NCBI GenBank assembly: GCA_903913315.1
Contig: CAIWKX010000014.1
Coordinates: forward strand, 1-37,782
Source of the DNA: an uncultured Bacteroidota bacterium
GTDB taxonomy: Bacteria; Bacteroidota; Bacteroidia; Flavobacteriales; Flavobacteriaceae
DNA: 37,782 nt
Direction: 5' to 3'
Of the stretch, positions 24,153 through 30,210 are shown in pieces. A model generated the notes under the pieces. The model worked only from the letters and a program-made list of their open reading frames with translations, ran no database searches and was not told the DNA's origin. A program made the translations under genes and the position numbers. Numbering within the stretch: position 1 is the first letter of the stretch; the number at the start of each line of letters is the position of its first letter.

Positions 24153-25247
24153 ATGCGCTATTCTTATATTATTCCTATTGTTGTTTTTTTTCTCACAATC
24201 ACTTCGTGTACTAAAAAAAACAAAGACGAAATTCAACCTACCAAAGGAACTATTACTGAAAGTGTCTATGCTTCAGGAGTAGTAAAATCTGAAAATCAAT
24301 ATACCGTTTATCCTACTGTTAATGGTGTTTTACAAAAAATAAATGTTGTTGTAGGTCAGTCGATTGCACAAGGGCAATCCTTATTCCAAATAGAAAGCGA
24401 TAAGGCCTCTTTAAACACAGAAAATGCTCGTTTAACGTATCAGTTAAGTCAAGAAGGAAATCGCTTTATTCAGGATAAAATTGCCGAAATGGAAACCAAA
24501 GTGCAAGCCGCTAAAGATAAATTAGCAGTAGATCAATCGGTTTATGAAAGAAACAAAAACATAAAGCAATACCATGTGATTTCGGAGGTCGATTATGAAA
24601 AACTTGAGTTGGCTTATAAAAATTCTAAATCCAATTATGAAGCCGCTGTTAAACAATTAGGACAACTGAAATCGCAACTGAATAACGATCAGAGTCGCAG
24701 TAATGTCAATTTGAAACTTAATGAGAAATCACAAAGCGATTTCAATATTAAAAGTGCCTTTTCTGGCGAATTATACGATCTATTGGTCAAAGAAGGTACA
24801 CTCGTTACACCACAAACGCCTTTAGCAGTGATTGGTAAAAAGAATTCCTATCTACTCGAATTAGATGTCGATGAAAACGATATGGTACATGTGAAACTAG
24901 GTCAAACGATGGAGGTAACCATGGACAGTTACAAAGGAAAAGTCTTTGAAGCCACTGTTGATAAAATATATCCTATCATGGATGTTCGTTCTCGTACGTT
25001 TAAAATTGAAGCGCATTTTACTACGCCACCGGCTAAACTTTATCCTAATCTTACTGCGGAAGCCAATATTATTATTCAAACCAAAAAGAATGTCTTGACC
25101 ATCCCAAAAAGCTATTTGGTAGATAAAGAGTTTGTGTTAGTGGGTAAAGATGAAAAACGTAAGGTTAAAATTGGTTTAAGCGATTATCAAAACGTTGAAA
25201 TCTTACAAGGACTACAAGCAACTGAAACCCTATACAAGCCTAAATAA
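24153..25247 (+). CDS. HlyD/MacA-type efflux periplasmic adaptor, lipoprotein
   Basis: This 364-residue membrane-fusion protein has a lipoprotein signal (MRYSYIIPIVVFFLTITSC, lipobox TSC). A lipoyl/biotinyl-like half domain (about 45-75) leads into a long coiled-coil hairpin (about 85-175, LSQEGNRFIQDKIAEMETKV to YEAAVKQLGQLKSQLNN). The second lipoyl half (IKSAFSGELYDLLVKEGTLVTPQTPLAVIG) and a beta-barrel region with VDENDMVHVKLGQTMEV follow. It bridges an inner-membrane ABC permease to the outer membrane. Its stop overlaps the permease start by one base (TAATG). Confidence 0.93.
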   Translation: MRYSYIIPIVVFFLTITSCTKKNKDEIQPTKGTITESVYASGVVKSENQYTVYPTVNGVLQKINVVVGQSIAQGQSLFQIESDKASLNTENARLTYQLSQEGNRFIQDKIAEMETKVQAAKDKLAVDQSVYERNKNIKQYHVISEVDYEKLELAYKNSKSNYEAAVKQLGQLKSQLNNDQSRSNVNLKLNEKSQSDFNIKSAFSGELYDLLVKEGTLVTPQTPLAVIGKKNSYLLELDVDENDMVHVKLGQTMEVTMDSYKGKVFEATVDKIYPIMDVRSRTFKIEAHFTTPPAKLYPNLTAEANIIIQTKKNVLTIPKSYLVDKEFVLVGKDEKRKVKIGLSDYQNVEILQGLQATETLYKPK

Positions 25248-26503
25248 TGAACTTTAAACTCATTTTGAATATTGCGTTGCATTTACTTCGAGCACGGTTA
25301 AAACAAACTGTAGTGGCTGCCGTAGGGGTTACTTTCGGAATTGCTATGTTCATTACTTTGGTGAGTTTTATGAATGGAATGAACGATTTGCTGGATGGAT
25401 TGATGCTTAACAGAACTCCACATGTTCGTTTATATAACGAAATCAAACCTTCTGAAAATCAGCCTATTTCTTATGCTGATAAATACAAAAATAACACCAA
25501 CTTTATTTCCTCGGTCAAACCAAAAGATAGAGGGAAAGCCATCTACAATTGCAAGTCTATTATTCATACGTTAAAGCAAGACAAACGAATTATCGATGTG
25601 GCGCCCAAGGTAACAGAACCTGTTTTTTTTAATTCAGGTACGATAGAGATTTCTGGAGTTATCAATGGTATCGATGTGCTAGCAGAAGAAAAACTATTCA
25701 AAATCAGCGAGTACATCATCGACGGGAAAGTCCCCGATTTATTGCAAAACAATAGCATCATCATCGGAAAAGGCTTGGCCGATAAAATGCTTTTATCAAA
25801 AGGAGATATTATCAAGGTTACTACATCAAAAGGCAATTTAGCATCGCTCAAAGTGGTTGGAATATCACAAATCGGTATTGCAGATATTGATAATACCATG
25901 TGCTATACCTCATTAATCACAGCACAAAAAATTCTAGGAGAACCCACCAATTACATTACAGACATTCAGGTAAAAACCTATGATATCAACAATTCTCCCG
26001 CTTTGGCAAAAGAATTCAAAGAGAAATTTGACTTAGACACCATTGATTATCAAACCACCAACTCCCAGTTTGAAACAGGTAGCTCCATTAGAAGCATTAT
26101 ATCCTATGCCGTTGGAATCGTTTTGTTGATTGTAGCGGGATTCGGAATTTACAACATCCTCAACATGATGATATTTGAAAAAATGGACAGCATCGCCATA
26201 CTAAAAGCAACAGGCTTTTCGGGCAGTGATGTGAAATGGATTTTCATCTCGTTGTCATTAGTTATCGGATTGACAGGAGGAGTCTGCGGACTCATCTTTG
26301 GCTACATTTTCTCCTCCATCATTGATGTCATTCCTTTCAATACCGCCGCCTTGCCCACCGTCAAGACATTCCCCATCAATTACAATCCCTTGTTTTATGT
26401 TATAGGAATCACCTTTGCCTTGATTACCACCACCATCGCAGGATTATTCCCTGCCTTGAAAGCTAGTAAAATAGACCCTGTAGAGATCATTAGAGGAAAA
26501 TAA
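25247..26503 (+). CDS. MacB/FtsX-type ABC transporter permease
   Basis: This 418-residue permease has the MacB topology: one N-terminal helix (about 16-38), a large periplasmic domain (about 45-275), and three C-terminal helices (RSIISYAVGIVLLIVAGFGIYNIL, SLSLVIGLTGGVCGLIFGYIF, FYVIGITFALITTTIAGLFPAL). It ends in KASKIDPVEIIRGK, the coupling region of FtsX-family permeases. The segment YNILNMMIFEKMDSIAILKATGFSG is the cytoplasmic coupling helix. It is translated in one-base overlap with the adaptor and is followed after two bases by its ATPase. Confidence 0.94.
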   Translation: MNFKLILNIALHLLRARLKQTVVAAVGVTFGIAMFITLVSFMNGMNDLLDGLMLNRTPHVRLYNEIKPSENQPISYADKYKNNTNFISSVKPKDRGKAIYNCKSIIHTLKQDKRIIDVAPKVTEPVFFNSGTIEISGVINGIDVLAEEKLFKISEYIIDGKVPDLLQNNSIIIGKGLADKMLLSKGDIIKVTTSKGNLASLKVVGISQIGIADIDNTMCYTSLITAQKILGEPTNYITDIQVKTYDINNSPALAKEFKEKFDLDTIDYQTTNSQFETGSSIRSIISYAVGIVLLIVAGFGIYNILNMMIFEKMDSIAILKATGFSGSDVKWIFISLSLVIGLTGGVCGLIFGYIFSSIIDVIPFNTAALPTVKTFPINYNPLFYVIGITFALITTTIAGLFPALKASKIDPVEIIRGK

Positions 26504-26505
26504 TT

Positions 26506-27180
26506 ATGAGCAACAAAGTTTTAGAAACCAAAAAGTTATCAAAATACTTTTACGATCCAGTCAAGTTTCAAGTCTTGAATGAAATTGACATGAGCATCAG
26601 CCATGGAGAGTTTGTTTCTATTGTTGGAAAATCAGGTTGCGGTAAATCAACCTTATTGTATTTGCTTTCCACAATGGACACCGACTATGATGGACAATTG
26701 TTTATCAAAGACGAACTAATTACAGGAAAAAGCGATAAAGATTTAGCACAAATCCGAAATGAGAAAATAGGCTTCGTATTTCAATTTCACTATTTATTGT
26801 CAGAATACAATGTGTTAAAAAACGTGATGTTACCCGGCATGAAACTTAACCAACTTTCCGAAGCTGAAATAGAACACAACGCTATGGAGCATCTGCGCAC
26901 TTTAGACATGCAAGAACAGGCACTAAAAATGCCCAACCAATTGAGTGGTGGCCAAAAACAACGTGTCGCTATTGCGCGTGCATTAATCAACAATCCGTTG
27001 ATTATCATGGGCGACGAGCCTACAGGAAATCTTGATAAGAAAAATAGCGATTTGGTTTTTGACATCTTCCAAAAACTCACCTTAGAGCAAAAACAAACCC
27101 TATTGATTGTCACCCACGACAACGACTTTGCCGCTAAAACCAACAGAATCATCACCATGCAAGATGGAAGGATAGTTTAA
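26506..27180 (+). CDS. ABC transporter ATP-binding protein of the MacAB-type efflux operon
   Basis: This 224-residue nucleotide-binding subunit has Walker A GKSGCGKST (about 41-49), the Q-loop FQFHYLLSEYNV, the signature LSGGQKQR (about 147-154), Walker B IIMGDEPTGNLD and the switch histidine in LIVTHDNDFA. It energises the permease encoded just upstream. Because no outer-membrane factor gene is present, the operon probably borrows a TolC-like channel. The substrate is unknown. Confidence 0.95.
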   Translation: MSNKVLETKKLSKYFYDPVKFQVLNEIDMSISHGEFVSIVGKSGCGKSTLLYLLSTMDTDYDGQLFIKDELITGKSDKDLAQIRNEKIGFVFQFHYLLSEYNVLKNVMLPGMKLNQLSEAEIEHNAMEHLRTLDMQEQALKMPNQLSGGQKQRVAIARALINNPLIIMGDEPTGNLDKKNSDLVFDIFQKLTLEQKQTLLIVTHDNDFAAKTNRIITMQDGRIV

Positions 27181-27519
27181 ATTCAAAACCAAGGTGCGCA
27201 CTTTGCGTGAGTCCTTGCGCTCATTGCGGATAATCATCAAAAACCATTTTCAATTGCACAGCTTATTATTTTTTAACAGCGAATGGCATGCGCATTTTCA
27301 GCCAGCGCAATTCCCGCTTTCCGTTCCAATCTTTTCTTATGTTGCCAGAATGTATTAAGACTCTCAAAATGCTCTCGAAGGCAACATAAGAAAAGGATTT
27401 CCACTGCAATCGGGGCTATTAGATAATGGTCATCTGCAAAATCAAAGTCCTACAGAAGTTTTTGTGTATCGTTAGGCAATTTGCTCACAGATTATTGACC
27501 ACTGACCACTGAATACCAA
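27181..27519. other. 339-bp gene-free spacer holding repeat elements
   Basis: No open frame of substance. It contains three spaced TGCG-type strings (TTTGCG 27202, CTTGCG 27214, ATTGCG 27223), the palindromic element described separately (about 27300-27420), and a run of TGACCAC units ending in CTGAATAC (27496-27516) just before the pentapeptide-repeat gene's stop. The spacer is clearly richer in G and C than its surroundings. Confidence 0.7.
27311..27418. repeat. Large imperfect palindromic intergenic element
   Basis: The core is a perfect 16-bp inverted repeat, CTTTTCTTATGTTGCC (27331-27346) against 27380-27395, around a 33-base loop. The arms extend as related but not identical sequence: TTCCCGCTTTCCGTTCCAAT on the left (27311-27330), and on the right GGATTTCC (27395-27402) followed by ATCGGGGCT (27410-27418). 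From memory, elements opening AGCCCCGAT and closing near GCGGGA recur between genes in Flavobacterium; this would be one in minus orientation. A transcript through it would fold strongly and could also terminate the efflux operon. Confidence 0.65.
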
Positions 27520-28095
27520 TTAAGCCTTCACCACAATATCATACTTCTCTAGCAGTCCTTTCAATCCATCAACAGAAAAAATAGCTTTCTTAATTTTGTT
27601 TTTATCTGGGTCGATACTGTAATCATAACTAGTATAAAAATCCGCTTTGTTGGCAATAGTATCAATAAACACTGCCTTTCTCAAATTACAATTATCAAAC
27701 AACACTTCCGTCAAATCACTACCCATAAAATCCACCGAAATCATACTGCAATTGATAAACTGCATTTTCTTCAATTTCAAGGCATAGAATTGTGCATAAT
27801 CCAACAAGCAGTCCTTAAAGTGAAACTCATAAATCACCTGATCGGTCATAGCAAAATTCACGCCTGTAAAATTACACTTCGTAAAAAATACCCCTCGCAA
27901 AGAAATATAATTGATTTTAGTCTGCATAAAATTGCAATCAAAAAAGTTAGAATCAATAAATGTAACCGTTTGAAAGGTGCAATCTCTAAAATCACAATTG
28001 ATAAACGTGCAGTTTTCAAAATCTTTAAACTTGGTATTGTTATCATCAAAGACTTGGTCTTTAAATTCTTGGTCAACGATATAGTCAGAATGCAT
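27520..28095 (-). CDS. Pentapeptide-repeat protein
   Basis: This 191-residue protein is built of A(D/N)Lxx-like five-residue units with a central Phe: CTFINCDFRDCTF, QTVTFIDSNF, FDCNFMQTKI, KCNFTGVNF, MQFINCSMI, VDFMGSDL, TEVLFDNCNLRKAVF. These wind into a right-handed quadrilateral beta-helix. It lacks a signal peptide and ends in a short non-repeat helix (GLKGLLEKYDIVVKA). Some relatives (Qnr, MfpA) protect DNA gyrase, but this protein shows nothing that singles out that function. It is isolated between two repeat-bearing spacers. Confidence 0.93.
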   Translation of the reverse strand: MHSDYIVDQEFKDQVFDDNNTKFKDFENCTFINCDFRDCTFQTVTFIDSNFFDCNFMQTKINYISLRGVFFTKCNFTGVNFAMTDQVIYEFHFKDCLLDYAQFYALKLKKMQFINCSMISVDFMGSDLTEVLFDNCNLRKAVFIDTIANKADFYTSYDYSIDPDKNKIKKAIFSVDGLKGLLEKYDIVVKA

Positions 28096-28667
28096 GGGAT
28101 TTTATTTTAAGTGCGTAAAACTAATGAAAAAAGTGTTCAGTATTCAGTTTTTGATGCTCAGTAATTTCAACAGGTGAGCGAGCTTTTTGAAGCCTATGAG
28201 TTGTTTCAAGCCTTGTGGCTAAGGTGTGCATTTAGGTTCTTGAAATGCTCTCGAAGCTACTGAACACCTCGAGAGTCTCACCTCACATTGTAGGAATTCG
28301 TCTTCACACCTCGGAAGTCTGATTTCACATTGTTGGAGTTGGTCTTCATGCTTCGGGAGCCTATCTTTACAACTCGGTAGTCCGTCTGTACATCATCGGA
28401 GTCCGTCTTCACAGTATTGGAGTTTATCTTCACATTGCAGGAGTGTGTCTTCATACTGCGGGAGTGCGTCTTCATGTTAAAGTTTTTTAAATATTCTGAA
28501 AAAATAGACAAAATACATCTTTAATTGTGAAATGTGCAATAATTAACGAAAACGTTTGCGTAAATTTCAATATTTTTATAAAAATAAAATTTTAACACTT
28601 TTAAATTGATTATTTTAATATTTTTAATTCATAATTTTGAGATATTATTAATTTAAATCACAAATAG
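28096..28667. other. 572-bp spacer with 21-bp tandem array
   Basis: The first part (28096-28270) holds TTCAGTATTCAG (28136-28147) and AAATGCTCTCGAAG (28243-28256), the latter also present in the loop of the palindromic element (27367-27380). The tandem array follows (28271-28476). The last part (28480-28667) is very AT-rich and carries a candidate promoter: TTG 28606-28608, then TAATTTTG at 28632-28639, 29 bases before the 301-aa gene. Confidence 0.7.
28271..28476. repeat. Degenerate 21-bp tandem repeat array
   Basis: Nine full units and a partial tenth follow at exactly 21 bp: starts 28271, 28292, 28313, 28334, 28355, 28376, 28397, 28418, 28439 and 28460. The approximate consensus is GGAGTCCGTCTTCACATTGC. 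Because 21 is a multiple of three and no stop falls in the frame, the minus strand reads as a 77-codon frame (28278-28511) of seven-residue repeats (MKTHSRS, MKTHSCN, VKTDSDD). Differences among units change amino acids freely at several positions, so I treat it as a DNA or RNA repeat rather than a gene. Confidence 0.85.
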
Positions 28668-29573
28668 ATGACAAAACATCAAATTAAAAAATTGACAATG
28701 TTTCTTGCCGTTCAAAACTTAATCGCAAATACAGAGCCAACAATTTTAGCTCTAATGCCTAGTTTTAATATCTTTTATTCTAAACTCAAAGATTACATTA
28801 CCACGCTCTTGGAGCAATCTATTATCCAAAACCAACCCATAAAAGGATACAAAGAATTAAAGACAAGCATTCAAAATCTAATGATTGAACAAGCAATTGC
28901 TATTGAAATAAACATAATGGCTTATGCCGAGGTAAATGACAAAATTAAGCTTAAATCAGAAGTAAAATACAATAAATCAATGCTCTCAAAAACAAATGAA
29001 ATAAACTGTATTGATGCTTGCAGAAATATTTATAAAGTAGCCAAAGAAAACCTCGCAGAATTAGCTGATTTTAATGTAACAGCCGAAATAATTAACGAAT
29101 TTAAAACAACAATTGATGATTTTAGCAACATATTTCCTTTACCTAAGGATTACATAAACATTAAAAAAATGGCAACGGCCGACATCAAAAACACATTCAC
29201 CTTAGGTACAGTTCAAATACTAAAAATGGACTCATTGGTAAAAATGCTCTTAGTATCACAAAAAGAATTTGCAAACAGATATTTCTCTTTAAGAGTGATC
29301 CATAGACCACCGCACAGAACTATCGCAATAAAAGTAAACATCTCCGACCCAGATAAAAATCCTCTTGGCAAAGTACGTATTACAAGTGATAAAATAAAGT
29401 TCAAAAAACCGAAGTTCACCACAAAATTGGGGAACTTTCAAATACAAGACCTCGAATCTGATGTGTACACTATAACTTTATATAAGCCCGGCTTTAAAAC
29501 CCTAACAATAGAAGTCCCCATAACAGCAGGCGAAAGAACACAATTAAAACTAACCCTAATCCCTAACCTATAA
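28668..29573 (+). CDS. Unrecognised protein: helical N-terminal domain plus carboxypeptidase-regulatory-like C-terminal domain
   Basis: I do not recognise a named family for the 301-residue whole. There is no signal peptide. Residues 1-200 are predicted mostly helical, with several long amphipathic helices (KLKDYITTLLEQSII, LKTSIQNLMIEQAIAIEINI). The last 80 residues form a beta-sandwich like the carboxypeptidase-regulatory/PEGA fold: IAIKVNISDPDKNPLGKVRI, LGNFQIQDLESDVYTITLYK, PGFKTLTIEVPITAGERTQL. That domain is usually exported, so its presence without a leader is odd. A terminator follows, and a copy of the gene's last bases plus terminator lies at 32568-32619. Confidence 0.82.
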   Translation: MTKHQIKKLTMFLAVQNLIANTEPTILALMPSFNIFYSKLKDYITTLLEQSIIQNQPIKGYKELKTSIQNLMIEQAIAIEINIMAYAEVNDKIKLKSEVKYNKSMLSKTNEINCIDACRNIYKVAKENLAELADFNVTAEIINEFKTTIDDFSNIFPLPKDYINIKKMATADIKNTFTLGTVQILKMDSLVKMLLVSQKEFANRYFSLRVIHRPPHRTIAIKVNISDPDKNPLGKVRITSDKIKFKKPKFTTKLGNFQIQDLESDVYTITLYKPGFKTLTIEVPITAGERTQLKLTLIPNL

Positions 29574-29576
29574 ACC

Positions 29577-29607
29577 AAAAAGCGGATACAATCAATGTCC
29601 GCTTTTT
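29577..29607 (+). terminator. Intrinsic terminator of the 301-aa gene
   Basis: A 12-bp stem (29577-29588 with 29596-29607, one wobble) with a 7-base loop begins three bases after the stop codon and ends in a T run. The same hairpin layout recurs at 32589-32619. Confidence 0.85.
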
Positions 29608-29646
29608 TATTTTAATTTTATAAAATTTTGTTTTCAATTTATAATT

Positions 29647-29654
29647 TATATTTG
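29647..29654 (+). promoter_or_regulatory. nikR -7 promoter element
   Basis: TATATTTG matches TAnnTTTG; a TTG at 29628-29630 lies 16 bases upstream, slightly short of the usual spacing. The nikR ATG is 26 bases downstream. None of the GTAACAC heptamers found after nikR occurs here. Confidence 0.4.
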
Positions 29655-29680
29655 TTCTCAAAATAGTTAATATCATTATT

Positions 29681-30076
29681 ATGGCAATTGTTCGTTTTGG
29701 AGTTTCATTAGACAAAGAAATACTTGATTCATTAGATAGTTATGCAAGTAATAATTCATTTTCAAATCGTTCTCAAGCTATTCGGCATTTGATTAGTGAA
29801 AATACTATTCAAGAAAAATGGGATAAAAACCATGTTGTTGCCGGAACGATTATGATTGTATATGATCATCATAAACGAAATTTATTAAAAACATTAAACG
29901 ATATACAACATGATTATCACGATATAATTTTATCGAGTTTGCATTTTCATATTGATCATCATAATTGTATGGAAATCATTGCCCTTAAAGGAAAAGCATT
30001 TCAATTAAAAGAATTAGCAGATAAAATAATTGCTACAAAAGGAATAGCACATGGTGCATTAACTATGACTAAATAA
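29681..30076 (+). CDS. nikR: Nickel-responsive transcriptional regulator
   Basis: NikR is a ribbon-helix-helix DNA-binding protein with a C-terminal ACT-like nickel-sensing domain, usually repressing nickel uptake when nickel is plentiful. The 131 residues show the RHH segment (RFGVSLDKEILDSLDSYA to RSQAIRHLI, 5-38) and the nickel ligands His77 (IQHDYHD), His88 and His90 (LHFHID) and Cys96 (HHNCMEI). This is the full HHHC square-planar set in the usual spacing. The C-terminus KGIAHGALTM is typical. The next gene, 134 bases on, is a TonB receptor, the expected kind of target. Confidence 0.95.
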   Translation: MAIVRFGVSLDKEILDSLDSYASNNSFSNRSQAIRHLISENTIQEKWDKNHVVAGTIMIVYDHHKRNLLKTLNDIQHDYHDIILSSLHFHIDHHNCMEIIALKGKAFQLKELADKIIATKGIAHGALTMTK

Positions 30077-30085
30077 TGATTTAAG

Positions 30086-30113
30086 GCAATCTTAAAAACC
30101 CATTGCTTTTTTT
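30086..30113 (+). terminator. Weak intrinsic terminator after nikR
   Basis: GCAAT (30086-30090) pairs with ATTGC (30102-30106) and is followed directly by a long T run. The stem is only five pairs, so strength is doubtful, but its place fits separate transcription of the receptor gene. Confidence 0.45.
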
Positions 30114-30124
30114 TATATAGGTTT

Positions 30125-30204
30125 GTAACACAAAATAACACATTGGTAACACGATGTGTTTTTTTTGAAATGCTGAGTAACACGAAAGTTTAATTTAGTA
30201 ACAT
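30125..30204 (+). promoter_or_regulatory. Helically phased GTAACAC heptamers before the TonB receptor gene
   Basis: GTAACAC stands at 30125-30131, 30146-30152 and 30177-30183, with one-base variants ATAACAC at 30135-30141 and GTAACAT at 30198-30204. Offsets from the first are 10, 21, 52 and 73, all close to whole multiples of 10.5 bp, so all face the same side of the helix. A likely promoter (TTG 30165-30167, TAATTTAG 30191-30198) lies within the set, and AACAC-GAT-GTGTT (30148-30160) forms a small palindrome. NikR binding is inferred from gene order. Confidence 0.55.
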
Positions 30205-30210
30205 TATATT

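Noticed and set aside
27331..27395. Insertion sequence end or MITE with a transposase
   Set aside because: There is no transposase frame nearby and no convincing target-site duplication seen; retained only as a palindromic repeat.
27520..28095. Qnr-like quinolone resistance gene
   Set aside because: The pentapeptide fold is shared by many proteins. It lacks visible Qnr loops and is shorter than typical Qnr (about 218 residues).
27790..28110. Plus-strand frame of 106 codons opposite the pentapeptide-repeat gene
   Set aside because: It mirrors the periodic codons of the true gene on the other strand, has no recognisable domain, and the minus-strand product has a clear fold.
28271..28476. CRISPR array
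   Set aside because: Units are contiguous 21-bp repeats without unique spacers, there are no cas genes, and the copies are degenerate.
28278..28511. 77-codon minus-strand frame across the 21-bp array as a protein gene
   Set aside because: The repeats alone keep it open. Copies vary freely at positions that change the residue, and no promoter or conserved domain is visible. Kept as a repeat with coding left as an open question.
30155..30204. Riboswitch (for example NiCo or cobalamin type) before the TonB receptor
   Set aside because: The predicted leader after the promoter is only a few bases long, and no cobalamin-box or NiCo-type multi-helix pattern is present. Repeats in DNA explain the structure better.
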